From DTKY01 sp037440765 (lineage in GTDB: Bacteria; Acidobacteriota; Terriglobia; Bryobacterales; Bryobacteraceae): a stretch of DNA of 33,449 bases. The stretch covers positions 1 to 33,449 of the forward strand of contig JBBITL010000046.1 in the NCBI GenBank assembly GCA_037440765.1. The letters run 5' to 3'. Position numbers and translations under genes: made by a program. The first letter of the stretch is position 1, and the number at the start of each line of letters is the position of its first letter. Of the stretch, positions 7,399-15,132 are shown piece by piece. The notes under the pieces are model-generated. The model saw only the letters and a list, made by a program, of their open reading frames with translations, was not told the DNA's origin and did no database searches.

Positions 7399-8613
7399 GT
7401 GCGCGCGCTGGTGGGCGTCGGGGGCGGCATCGCCGCGTACAAGACGGCGGAACTGGTGCGGGCTCTGGCGGAGCGCGGAGTCCAGGTGCAGGTGATCATG
7501 ACGGCGGCGGCCCAGCAGTTTGTGCGGCCGCTGACGTTTGCCGCGCTCACGGGCCGCAAGGTCATCACTGACATGTTCCCCCCGGCCGGCGCGGGGGGGG
7601 CGCTCCCAACCGCCGTGGAGCACATCGGCGCGGCCGAGGACAGCGACTTGCTGGTGGTGGCGCCCGCCACCGCGAATCTGATGGCCAAGTTCGCCCACGG
7701 CCTGGCCGATGACTTCCTCTCGACGCTCTACCTGGCCTTCACCAGGCCGGTTGTCCTGGCGCCAGCCATGAACAACAACATGTGGCGCCACCCTGCCACG
7801 CAGGCGAACCTGGAGGTATTGCGCGGCCGGGGCCACCTCATCGTCGGCCCGGAGGAGGGCTCGCTGGCCTGCGGCACGGTGGGGCCGGGCCGGATGTCCG
7901 AGCCGGACGCCATAGCGGATGCCGCGCTATCGGCGCTCAACCGGCGGCGTGATATGGAAGGAGAGACGGTGCTGGTGACCGCCGGGCCTACCGAGGAGCC
8001 GCTGGACCCGGTGCGCTACATCTCCAACCGCTCGACCGGGAAGATGGGCTATGCGCTGGCCGAGGCGGCCTCGGCCCGCGGTGCCCAGGTCATCCTGATT
8101 TCCGGTCCGGTTCGCCTTTCCCCGCCTCCGGGCGTGGCCCTGGTCAAGGTGCGCTCCGCGGCCGAGATGCGTGAGGCCGTGCTGAACCGCATGGAGCCCG
8201 CAACCATCCTGATCAAGGCGGCCGCGGTCGCCGACTACTACGTCCCCGGGGCTTCTGCCCGCAAGATCAAGAAGACCGCGGCCCGCGTGTCGCTGGAGCT
8301 TGACCCCACGCCCGACATCCTGGCCGAGCTGGGCCAGAAGAGGGGCGACCGGCTGCTGGTCGGCTTCGCGGCCGAGACCGAGAACCTGCGCGAGGAGGCG
8401 CGGCGCAAGCTGCGCTCGAAGAACTGCGACATGGTGGTGGGCAACCTGGTGGGACAGGCGGGCGCCGGTTTCGAGAGCGACACCAACGAGGTCATCCTGG
8501 CCCTGGCCACCGGCGAGATCGTGGAGCTGCCGCCGGCCTCCAAGCGCGACGTGGCCGACCGCATCCTGGATGAGGCGCTGAAGCTGCGCCTGGCCCTGCA
8601 CGCCGCGCGATGA
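7399..8613 (+). CDS. coaBC: Bifunctional phosphopantothenoylcysteine decarboxylase/ligase
   Basis: 404 residues carrying two steps of coenzyme A synthesis. The N-terminal CoaC flavoprotein half has GVGGGIAAYK (6-15), the active histidine at about 75 (VEHIGAA), PAMNNNMW (122-129) and the substrate-clamp cysteine at 158 in LACGTVGPGRM. The C-terminal CoaB half starts at about 190 with VLVTAGPTEEPLDPVRYISN, NRSTGKMGYALA, AAAVADYY and lysines near 289-292. Start is GTG 7399 with AGGAG about 8 nt upstream, 3 nt after the rpoZ stop. Its stop overlaps the next gene. Confidence 0.96.
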   Translation: MRALVGVGGGIAAYKTAELVRALAERGVQVQVIMTAAAQQFVRPLTFAALTGRKVITDMFPPAGAGGALPTAVEHIGAAEDSDLLVVAPATANLMAKFAHGLADDFLSTLYLAFTRPVVLAPAMNNNMWRHPATQANLEVLRGRGHLIVGPEEGSLACGTVGPGRMSEPDAIADAALSALNRRRDMEGETVLVTAGPTEEPLDPVRYISNRSTGKMGYALAEAASARGAQVILISGPVRLSPPPGVALVKVRSAAEMREAVLNRMEPATILIKAAAVADYYVPGASARKIKKTAARVSLELDPTPDILAELGQKRGDRLLVGFAAETENLREEARRKLRSKNCDMVVGNLVGQAGAGFESDTNEVILALATGEIVELPPASKRDVADRILDEALKLRLALHAAR

Positions 8614-9344
8614 GTCCGGAGTCGCTGCGGCAATACCTGAGCTTCTACCGGGACCTCGGGATCACGCACGTCTACAGGCGGGGGGAAGTCCGGCCCCCGT
8701 CCACAGAACCGCGAGCGTCAGCCAGCGGACACCCCGCCTCCATCGAACCGCCGGCGTCAGCGAGCGGCCCCCCGCAGCTTCTGGCCGCCATCCGCGGCGA
8801 CCTCGGCGAGTGCCGCCGCTGCCGTCTCCACGAAGGGCGCGCCCGCATAGTCTTCGGCTCGGGCAACGAGCAGGCCAGGCTGGTCTTCGTCGGGGAAGGC
8901 CCCGGGGCGGAGGAGGACGAGCAGGGGCTGCCCTTTGTCGGCCGGGCGGGCCAGTTGCTGACGCAGATGATCGAGGGCACGGCGAAGAAGGAGGGCATCC
9001 CCCTTCTCCGCAAGGACGTTTACATCTGCAACGTTGTCAAGTGCCGGCCTCCCGGCAACCGCACCCCCCAGCCGGACGAGATGGAGATCTGCGGGCAGTT
9101 TCTGGAGAGGCAGTTGCTCGCCATCCGGCCCAAGGCCATCTGCCTGCTGGGAGCGACGGCGGTGAAGGCGCTGCTGGATCGCAAGGAGGGCGTTACCAGG
9201 CTGCGCGGCGAGTGGTACCGCTGGCGCGAGATCCCGGTGATGGTGACCTTTCATCCCTCGTATCTGCTGCGCCCCTACAACCAGTCGGCCAAGCGCGAAG
9301 CCTGGGAAGACCTGAAGAAGGTGCTGCACTATGTCTACGACTGA
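8610..9344 (+). CDS. udg: Type 4 (Fe-S) uracil-DNA glycosylase
   Basis: 244 residues. Removes uracil from DNA. Cluster cysteines are C68 and C71 (ECRRCRL), C145 and C161 (C-X15-C), the family-4 [4Fe-4S] pattern. The catalytic loop is GEGPGAEEDEQGLPFVGRAG (96-115) and the DNA-binding loop is HPSYLLR (215-221). The N-terminal about 28 residues form a helical segment common in bacterial members. Residues 31-55 are a low-complexity linker made of two 13-residue units, TEPRASASGHPAS and IEPPASASGPPQL, encoded by a tandem copy of a genomic repeat. Start overlaps the coaBC stop; the end overlaps tmk by 14 nt. Confidence 0.95.
   Translation: MSPESLRQYLSFYRDLGITHVYRRGEVRPPSTEPRASASGHPASIEPPASASGPPQLLAAIRGDLGECRRCRLHEGRARIVFGSGNEQARLVFVGEGPGAEEDEQGLPFVGRAGQLLTQMIEGTAKKEGIPLLRKDVYICNVVKCRPPGNRTPQPDEMEICGQFLERQLLAIRPKAICLLGATAVKALLDRKEGVTRLRGEWYRWREIPVMVTFHPSYLLRPYNQSAKREAWEDLKKVLHYVYD
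8703..8772 (+). repeat. Tandem copy of dispersed repeat core inside udg
   Basis: Two units 39 bp apart (gaaccg at 8706 and at 8745). The 25-bp core at 8706-8730 matches the inverse of 15098-15122 at 21 of 25 positions and resembles the core of the palindromic element at 22581-22721. The period is 13 codons, so frame is kept and the unit is read as a Pro/Ala/Ser linker. Confidence 0.7.
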
Positions 9345-10011
9345 GGCCGGCCGCGGCCTGTTCATCACCTTCGAGGGGATCGACGGCAGTGGCAAGACCA
9401 CCCAGATGCGCATGCTTGCCGCGCGGCTGCGGGAGGCGGGCCGCCAGGTGCTTGAGACTTACGAGCCGGGCGGGACCCCGATCGGCGCCCAGGTCCGCCG
9501 CATCCTGCTGGACGCGACGAACCAGGACCTGTGCCCCACTTCGGAACTGCTGCTGTACTTCGCCTCGCGCGCGCAGAACGTCGACGAGCGGATACTGCCG
9601 GCGCTGCGGGAAGGGCGGGTCGTTCTGTCGGACCGGTTCACCGACTCCACGCTGGTCTACCAGGGAGTGGGGCGGGGCCTCGGCAAGGATGTGGTGCTGG
9701 CGCTGGACCGGATCGCCTGCCGGGGGCTCAGGCCGGACCTCACGCTTCTTATCGATATCGACCTGGAGACGAGTCTCGGGCGGGCGCAGGCCCGCAACCG
9801 CTCATTGGCCGAAAATGACCACAGCTTCGCCGAGACCAGAATGGACGACCAGGAGGCCGGCTTCCACCGCCGCGTGCGCCAGGCGTATATCGAGCTCGCC
9901 GCGGCCGAACCCGCGCGCATCGTGGTCATCGACGGACGCCGGGACGCGGAAACCGTGGCGAAGTCCGTCTGGGAGGCGGCTGAGGCCCGCCTGAAGAGGC
10001 AGCGTGTTTGA
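9331..10011 (+). CDS. tmk: Thymidylate kinase
   Basis: 226 residues. Converts dTMP to dTDP. Walker A is FEGIDGSGKTTQ (14-25). ETYEPGGTPIGAQVRRILL holds the family's EPGGT motif, and LSDRFTDSTLVYQG carries the DR motif. The lid segment (NDHSFAETRMDDQEAGFH) follows. ATG 9331 has a GAAGAAGGTG ribosome site and overlaps the end of udg by 14 nt. The tmk-holB pair is widespread; here holB starts inside the last codons of tmk. Confidence 0.96.
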   Translation: MSTTEAGRGLFITFEGIDGSGKTTQMRMLAARLREAGRQVLETYEPGGTPIGAQVRRILLDATNQDLCPTSELLLYFASRAQNVDERILPALREGRVVLSDRFTDSTLVYQGVGRGLGKDVVLALDRIACRGLRPDLTLLIDIDLETSLGRAQARNRSLAENDHSFAETRMDDQEAGFHRRVRQAYIELAAAEPARIVVIDGRRDAETVAKSVWEAAEARLKRQRV

Positions 10012-11026
10012 GGACTTCCACGGCAACGCCAGGGTCGCGGCCGCGCTCGAGCGGATGGTGGAACAGGACCGCCTTCCGCAGACCCTGCTGCTGGCCGGCC
10101 CGGAGGGCGTGGGAAAAGCCACGCTGGCGCGGCGGCTCGGCGCCCGCCTGCTCGGCCGCCAGGACCGCATCGAACAGGACGATCTGAGCCTCCCGTCCAA
10201 TATGGCGCTGATCGAGGAGCGCGAGAAGTGGCCCTCCGAAAGACGCGCCGAGGAACCTTTGTTTTTCGCTTCGCACCCTGACTTCGTGACTTTTCCGCCC
10301 GACGGGCCGCTTCGCCAGATCACCATCCAGCAGATGCGCCTGCTGCGCGACCGCGCCCGGTTCAAGCCGCAGAAGGGCGCCCGCCGCGTCTTTCTGATCG
10401 ACCGGCTGGACCGCGCCAACGAACAGGCCGCCAATTCCCTGCTGAAGACGCTCGAAGAGCCGCCCGACCATCTCACACTGGTTCTGACGGCCGAGAACGC
10501 GCACGACTTGCTGCCCACCATCCGGTCGCGTGCCGTGCCGCTGCACCTGGCTCCCCTGGCGGCAGAGGAGTTGTCCCGGTTTGTGGCCGGGCGCGGCCTG
10601 GACCAGCCGGAGCGGCGCGTCGCGCTGGCCTCAGGCAGCCCAGGAGTCGCTGCCGCTCTGGACCTGGCCGAGTACGACCGCCGGCGCAGCGTGATGCTCG
10701 CGCTGATCCAGGCCGCGGCCGGCGCCATTGCTTTCCACTCCTGGCTGGACCACGCCGATGCCATCGCCGCGCGCAGGAGCGAGAAGCTCGAGGACTACCT
10801 CAAAGTGCTCTACGGACTGCTCGAAGACCTTCTGGCGATCCACCAGGGTGCGGGCACATTCCGAAACCCGGAATTGCGCCCCCAGATGGAGCAAGTGGCC
10901 GGCCGCGTGTCGTTCGACTGGATCCGCCGGGCGGTGGCCAGGACCGACGAGCTCCTGATGCTCTCCCGCCGAAACATCCAGAAACTCATCGCCTTAGACG
11001 CCTGGGCACTGGCTCTCAGAGCCTAG
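10004..11026 (+). CDS. holB: DNA polymerase III delta prime subunit
   Basis: 340 residues, clamp-loader subunit of the AAA+ family. P-loop GPEGVGKATLARRLG (32-46). The following helices include KPQKGARRVFLIDRLDRANE (switch region) and LLKTLEEPPDHLTLVLTAEN, then TIRSRA, matching the SRC/sensor region with Ala in place of Cys. The C-terminal collar domain is weakly conserved. GTG start at 10004 overlaps tmk by 8 nt and has an AGAGGC site. The TAG stop (11024-11026) falls in the CTAG end of a dispersed repeat, so the last residues may not be ancestral. Confidence 0.93.
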   Translation: MFEDFHGNARVAAALERMVEQDRLPQTLLLAGPEGVGKATLARRLGARLLGRQDRIEQDDLSLPSNMALIEEREKWPSERRAEEPLFFASHPDFVTFPPDGPLRQITIQQMRLLRDRARFKPQKGARRVFLIDRLDRANEQAANSLLKTLEEPPDHLTLVLTAENAHDLLPTIRSRAVPLHLAPLAAEELSRFVAGRGLDQPERRVALASGSPGVAAALDLAEYDRRRSVMLALIQAAAGAIAFHSWLDHADAIAARRSEKLEDYLKVLYGLLEDLLAIHQGAGTFRNPELRPQMEQVAGRVSFDWIRRAVARTDELLMLSRRNIQKLIALDAWALALRA

Positions 11027-11118
11027 TGTCCCGAGTCAGAAGTCCGCAGGCCTGCAAGCCCGCTCCCTCACGGTCGCGGTTCCGTGCGACACCTCGAAAG
11101 CACAGAACCGCGCGCTAG
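11023..11118. repeat. Truncated copy of dispersed palindromic repeat
   Basis: Begins ctagtgtcccgagtcagaag and ends cgcgctag. It aligns along about 90 bp with the reverse complement of 22632-22721, including the shared stretch around 11044-11060 (gcaggcctgcaagcccgct). The rest of the 141-bp unit is missing. It fills the 88-nt convergent gap between holB and the lipoprotein gene and supplies the TAG stop of both. It might act as a transcript-end hairpin, but that is inference. Confidence 0.75.
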
Positions 11119-11939
11119 CGCTTGCGAAGGCGGATGCTGCCGTTGGAGGTGGACAGCTCCAGACGGGGGCCGCCCGAGCCGATGGAGCCTTCCAGGCGGC
11201 GCCGGTCGGAGCGGCCGCGGAAGGAGTCCTCAAAATCGTTGGTGATCCGGGCGTTGGAAGTGGAGGCCTCCACGTCCAGGCTGGCGGACTCAGGCAGGTT
11301 CACCGTGATAGAGCCGTTGCTGGTCCGCACCACGGCGCCTCCAGAGCTCAGCTTGTCCACGGCAAGCTCCACCGAACCGTTCGAGGTCGTCAGCCGCAGC
11401 GGCCGGCCGTTCTCCATGGCCGAGGCGGTTACCCTTATGGAGCCGTTGGATGTTGAGGCTTCCAGGCCGCCCACAACGTTGTCGGCACGCACCGCGCCGT
11501 TGGATGTGGTCAGGCGCGCCGGCGCTTCCAGGTTACTGACGTCGATGGCGCCGTTGGAGGTCTGAATCCGCTCCAGCGTGGTCGAGCGCGGCACCCGGAT
11601 GGTGTACCTCACGCCCATGTTCCCCCAGCGCTCCGACGGGCGTATGGAGCGTACGCGAATGGAGTCGCCCGAAACCGCCACGTCGATCTTCATCGCCTCG
11701 ACCGCGTTCTGCGTGCCGGCGTACTTGGTGGCCGTGATGTCGGCCTCCTCCCGGTCCCAGCCGGACACGTCCACCGCGCCGTTGAAGGTCTCGACGTACA
11801 ACCGGCCCCCCGCTTTCATCGGGACGGCCTGGTGAAAGTCCTCCCGGAACCGCGTGGCATCACCGAATTCCGCAATGTCGCACCCCGCCGTCACAAGGAG
11901 GCCGGCGAGAAGGGCGCACGCAAGAGCTCTAGGAATCAT
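11115..11939 (-). CDS. TSNG-repeat lipoprotein (DUF4097-like beta-helix)
   Basis: 274 residues. A lipoprotein signal ends in LLVTAGC with the lipidated Cys at 20. The mature part has eight rungs of a repeated strand-turn motif: TFNGAVDV, TSNGAIDV, TSNGAVRA, TSNGSIRV, TSNGSVEL, TSNGSITV, TSNARITN and TSNGSIRL. They are spaced for a right-handed beta-helix, as in the DUF4097/DUF2807 adhesin-like proteins. It is probably anchored in the envelope; no enzymatic motif is seen. Start ATG 11937-11939 has AGAGGTG upstream and a TATCAT -10 candidate, so this gene has a normal leader. Function unknown. Confidence 0.85.
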   Translation of the reverse strand: MIPRALACALLAGLLVTAGCDIAEFGDATRFREDFHQAVPMKAGGRLYVETFNGAVDVSGWDREEADITATKYAGTQNAVEAMKIDVAVSGDSIRVRSIRPSERWGNMGVRYTIRVPRSTTLERIQTSNGAIDVSNLEAPARLTTSNGAVRADNVVGGLEASTSNGSIRVTASAMENGRPLRLTTSNGSVELAVDKLSSGGAVVRTSNGSITVNLPESASLDVEASTSNARITNDFEDSFRGRSDRRRLEGSIGSGGPRLELSTSNGSIRLRKR

Positions 11940-11988
11940 GGAGCACCTCTTGTGAAATGATACGGGCAGGGCCCGAGAGCGGTTCAGG

Positions 11989-13434
11989 CTATTTTGCGCC
12001 GTCCGCCGGGATCAGGCGGACCAGGCTCAGGTTGACGGTCATCACCCGGTCGTCGGGCGGGCTCTGCCAGGCAGGAGACGCCAGAATCTCGACCGTGTAG
12101 CCGGCGGCGGGAGCGAGGTCCGCCTCCAGGACGAACAGCCCGGTCCGCTCCAGGGTCCAGCGCCCGGCGCGGCTGCCGTTCACCAGAACCTCGACGCGGA
12201 CCGGCTCGCCCTGCCGGAAGCAGCCCTCCGAGGCGTGGCCCCGGATGCGCAGCCGGCAGGCCGAGGCGGCCTGAGGCGTGAGCGTCAGCGAGGCGCGCGG
12301 GCCGATCCATCGGTACTTGTTGCCGAAGACTCCTTCGACCTTGTGCCAGCCGTCTCCCAGGGCCTTCTCATGGCCCGGCAGGGAGAAGTCCACGATATCG
12401 GCGCGGTCGCCGGGGTAAAGCTCGCGCCGTTCCACCGTGGGGAGCAGATTGTAGACGCCGCCCTCGTTCGGGGCGCGGTACCCGCAGGAGCAGCCGAGCG
12501 TATCGTCTTCGGCGCGTTCCAGCGGGCCGCGGCAATCGGGACAGCACAGCAGGTTCTCGAAGCGGCCGGCAGTCCACACGCCCGCCGCCGGCTCGCCGCC
12601 GGCGCGGCAGACGGCGGCCAGCGTCCCGCCCAGCAGCCGCGCCACGGTCCACACCGAGCCGCGCCGACGGGCCAGCCGGGCCAGCCCCGCCACCGCTCTC
12701 TCACCCCAGCCGCGCTCGGCCGGGAAGATCTCGTAGCGCTGGTCGGCGAAGTGCTCCCGGATCAGCCGGTGCCAGCGTTTCAGATCCATGCTGTGGTTCT
12801 GGCGGATGCCGAAACTCTCTTCCTGGGCCGCGCCGATGACGTCCTTGACCAGGTAGCCGAGCAGGCCCCAGTCGTGCAGCTTCCGCTCCCAGGGCTTCAT
12901 GGCATCGTAATAGGGACAGCGGTAGAGCCGCAGCGAGAGCAGGCGCTTGAGCGGTTCCTCGGCGAACAGGAACACGCCGCCGGGGGCCAGCACCCGCCGG
13001 ACCTCGGTGAAGACGCTCCCGATGTCCATGAACTGGCTGAGCATCTGGTAGGCCATGACCAGCCTCAGCGAGCCGTCCCGGAAGGGCAGGTTCAGCGCGT
13101 CACCGGCGATCCGCACCGGCGCCCGGGAGAGCTTCCAGACGTCCTGGAGCGCCGCGCCGTAGCGCAGGGCGTCAGCCGACAGATCCAGCGCATAGCCATG
13201 GGCGTCAAAGCTGTTCGCCAGCATGTAGCTGGTGTGGCCGGCGTTGGCGCCTATCTCGAGGAACGGAGAAAGGGGGCCGATGAATTCGCGGTGCTTGAGG
13301 ATCAGACCGCGGCGGCGCTGGTTCTCCTCGGCGTAAGTGCGGATGGCGCGGTCCGGCTCCCCGAGCGAGGCGAACTTGTGGAACTCCACCTCCGCCCGCT
13401 TGACCGAAAGCGACTGTGCCTCGCCCGTGGGCAT
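11989..13434 (-). CDS. Three-domain SAM methyltransferase with internal Trm112-like ribbon
   Basis: 481 residues. Class I methyltransferase fold at about 50-180: motif I FLEIGANAGHTS (58-69), DLSADALRYG, then GDALNLPFRDGS and RRVLAPGGVFLFAEE. A zinc ribbon follows (CCPDC at 297-301 and CSC at 315-317) with YNLLP after it, the Trm112-like arrangement. The C-terminal 130 residues look like a beta-sandwich of carbohydrate-binding or ornament type (VEVLVNGSRAGRWTLERTG). Substrate unknown; a glycan or polyketide-like target is possible. The start is ATG 13432-13434, 1 nt after the HAD gene stop; longer in-frame starts would overlap HAD. Probably co-transcribed with it. Confidence 0.8.
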   Translation of the reverse strand: MPTGEAQSLSVKRAEVEFHKFASLGEPDRAIRTYAEENQRRRGLILKHREFIGPLSPFLEIGANAGHTSYMLANSFDAHGYALDLSADALRYGAALQDVWKLSRAPVRIAGDALNLPFRDGSLRLVMAYQMLSQFMDIGSVFTEVRRVLAPGGVFLFAEEPLKRLLSLRLYRCPYYDAMKPWERKLHDWGLLGYLVKDVIGAAQEESFGIRQNHSMDLKRWHRLIREHFADQRYEIFPAERGWGERAVAGLARLARRRGSVWTVARLLGGTLAAVCRAGGEPAAGVWTAGRFENLLCCPDCRGPLERAEDDTLGCSCGYRAPNEGGVYNLLPTVERRELYPGDRADIVDFSLPGHEKALGDGWHKVEGVFGNKYRWIGPRASLTLTPQAASACRLRIRGHASEGCFRQGEPVRVEVLVNGSRAGRWTLERTGLFVLEADLAPAAGYTVEILASPAWQSPPDDRVMTVNLSLVRLIPADGAK

Positions 13435-13435
13435 C

Positions 13436-14137
13436 TCAGGAAGCGTACAGAGCCTCCGCCCGGAGGCTCCGCAGATCATCGACCAGGATGTCCGGGCGCG
13501 CCCCGGCCAGTTCCTCGCGGCTGCACAGCCCCGTGGCCACTGCCACTGCCAGAACGCCGTTGGCCTGAGCGGCCTGGACGTCGCGCGGCGTGTCGCCGAC
13601 CAGCGAGATGCGCGTGCCGCGCCCGATCCAGCCCCGCTGGCGGGCCTGCCGGATGGCGAGTCGAAGCAGCGCCGTCCGATCCTTGCCCATGTCGGCGAAG
13701 ACCCCGATCCGGAAGTGGCGCCGCAGGCCGGCGCGCTCCACCTTCTTCCAGCCGATCCGCGTGAAGTTGCCGCTCACCAGCCCCATCGGGACGCCGGCTC
13801 TCTCCAGCCGGCTGAGCAGGCCCCGGACGCCGGGGCAGACCTTGCGCTCCAGGCTGGGGCAGCGGCGCGCATAAGCGGCCTCGGCGCGGCGCTGTATCTC
13901 GGGCATGGCGCTCCGGATGAGGGCTGCCGGCGCCCCGGCGTTGCCCAGCATGGCGGCCAGGATCTGCGGGTCCAGCATCCCGTGCATCGGGATGCCGTCC
14001 ACCGAGGTCTCCAGTCCGGTGACGCGCCTCACGGCCGTTACCAGGGCCTCCCGGTGGTGCGGGCCGGCGCGCCGTATCAGCGTGCCGTCGATATCCCAGA
14101 AAACCATGGCCGTCGCCGGGCTTCCCTTCGCAGTCAT
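13436..14137 (-). CDS. HAD-superfamily phosphatase
   Basis: 233 residues. Motif I DIDGTL with nucleophile D15 and acid D17; motif II Ser in LVSGN (122); motif III Lys in GKDR (152); motif IV VGDTPRD with D182 and D186. A helical cap lies at about 20-100. This is the layout of phosphoglycolate phosphatase-like and beta-phosphoglucomutase-like enzymes; substrate unknown. The ATG start has no clear ribosome site, but TATAGT lies 8 nt upstream, suggesting a near-leaderless mRNA. The methyltransferase gene follows 1 nt after the stop. The divergent gene starts 37 nt away. Confidence 0.88.
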   Translation of the reverse strand: MTAKGSPATAMVFWDIDGTLIRRAGPHHREALVTAVRRVTGLETSVDGIPMHGMLDPQILAAMLGNAGAPAALIRSAMPEIQRRAEAAYARRCPSLERKVCPGVRGLLSRLERAGVPMGLVSGNFTRIGWKKVERAGLRRHFRIGVFADMGKDRTALLRLAIRQARQRGWIGRGTRISLVGDTPRDVQAAQANGVLAVAVATGLCSREELAGARPDILVDDLRSLRAEALYAS

Positions 14138-14145
14138 GCTCTACC

Positions 14146-14151
14146 ACTATA
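14146..14151 (-). promoter_or_regulatory. -10 box of the HAD gene
   Basis: TATAGT on the minus strand, 8 nt before the ATG at 14137. On the plus strand TAGAAT (14171-14176) overlaps the ATG of the divergent gene, so both promoters share this 37-nt gap. No -35 boxes are evident. Confidence 0.4.
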
Positions 14152-14174
14152 GCGGCACCGGAGGCGAAGGTAGA

Positions 14175-14675
14175 ATGGTAGAGGACATGGTGCAGGTCGT
14201 TCAGGCAGGGAATCATCAGTTGATCGCGCTGGAACTGGAGGCGGACCTCGTCGCCAGGATCGCGCGGCATGCGGGCTTTGCATGCAAGGTGAGCGACACG
14301 ACGCGAGGGCTCACCGTGGAGCTGACGGCGGAATCGCGCCAGGGCCCGCTGCTGCTTTTCGACGCCGCCGACTCGACCAACCTGGGCTGGTTTTCCCGCT
14401 GCCAGTTCTACGTGGACGGCCACACCGGGGCCGTGCTTCAGACCCCCATGCGCCTGGGCAACCGGCGCGACGCCCGCGGCAAGCCGCTCTCCAACTCCGT
14501 CCGCTTGCAGATCGACAAGGAACTGCCCGCGTCCTTCCGCATGGCCGGCCGGCAGCAGGTCAGCGAACAGGCGGTGTACTCGGTGTTCGCCAACTTCCTG
14601 GCCGCCCTGGTTCAGACCGGCGTGGCCGTTTGCGGCGGCACGCTGGTCAAGCCTCTGGCCGGGCGCGCAGAGTAA
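14175..14675 (+). CDS. Conserved-looking cytoplasmic protein of unknown function
   Basis: 166 residues, not recognised. The middle shows alternating strands (LLLFDAADSTNLGWFSRCQF, YVDGHTGAVLQTPMRLGN), then a basic helix region (RDARGKPLSNSVRLQIDKEL) and a C-terminal hydrophobic helix (AVYSVFANFLAALVQTGVAV). No signal peptide or catalytic signature is seen. ATG 14175 has GAAGG and GGAGG upstream; but TAGAAT (14171-14176) may be a -10, in which case ATG 14187 would be the start. It is alone on its strand apart from the small membrane gene 113 nt later. Codon use resembles its neighbours, supporting a real gene. Confidence 0.72.
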   Translation: MVEDMVQVVQAGNHQLIALELEADLVARIARHAGFACKVSDTTRGLTVELTAESRQGPLLLFDAADSTNLGWFSRCQFYVDGHTGAVLQTPMRLGNRRDARGKPLSNSVRLQIDKELPASFRMAGRQQVSEQAVYSVFANFLAALVQTGVAVCGGTLVKPLAGRAE

Positions 14676-14788
14676 GCGCCGGGCCTTAGAACCCGCGTAC
14701 TAAGGTCCTCCATTACGGTCTGGTATTTACAGCGGGCCGGGCCCCGAGTATTCTTGGCGTGTTGATCCATGCTCGGCCATAGGATGGC

Positions 14789-15094
14789 TTGACGGTGCTT
14801 AACCTGCTGACGCAGTTCATCTACTTGCAGTTGCTCGACGTGCTGACGACGCTGGCTTTTCTGGCGGCGGGCGTGCAGGAGATGAACCCCCTGATACGGC
14901 TGCTGTCGGCCGGCGCCGGCACTCCGCTCGCCGGACTCCTGATAGCCAAGAGCCTGGCGGCCGCCCTGGGCCTGTTCTGCTGGAAGAGCGGTCGCGGCCG
15001 GCTGTTGGCGCGCGTAAACGTGTTCTACGCGGCCGTGGTGGCCTGGAACCTGGTGGCGTTTCTGATCCGGGCGGCAGACACGTTGCCGGCCTGA
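14789..15094 (+). CDS. Small membrane protein, DUF5658-like
   Basis: 101 residues with three predicted helices: about 5-28, 44-62 and 75-95. The first ends in the family pattern LDVLTTLAFLAAGVQEMNPLIR, in which Asp, Thr-Thr, Glu and Asn-Pro are the typical conserved residues of DUF5658-like proteins. It is an inner-membrane protein of unknown function. The start could be TTG 14789, preceded by AGGA, or GTG 14795 two codons later. The gap 14676-14788 holds only a 6-bp ccttag/ctaagg stem (14684-14689 with 14700-14705). Confidence 0.75.
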   Translation: MTVLNLLTQFIYLQLLDVLTTLAFLAAGVQEMNPLIRLLSAGAGTPLAGLLIAKSLAAALGLFCWKSGRGRLLARVNVFYAAVVAWNLVAFLIRAADTLPA

Positions 15095-15097
15095 CGA

Positions 15098-15122
15098 GTC
15101 CGCTCGCTCGCGCTGGCGGCTC
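15098..15122 (-). repeat. Single core copy of the dispersed repeat
   Basis: On the minus strand this 25-bp stretch matches 8706-8730 at 21 of 25 positions. It lies between the convergent DUF5658-like gene and the phosphomannomutase gene, 3 nt after the former's stop. Confidence 0.55.
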
Positions 15123-15132
15123 CCTACAGGCG

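Noticed and set aside
8703..8772. Possible CRISPR-like repeat pair.
   Set aside because: Only two units, in frame inside a gene, and the unit is part of a dispersed repeat; no spacers or cas genes.
12235..13764. A 509-codon plus-strand frame.
   Set aside because: Antisense to the methyltransferase and HAD genes; no recognisable domain.
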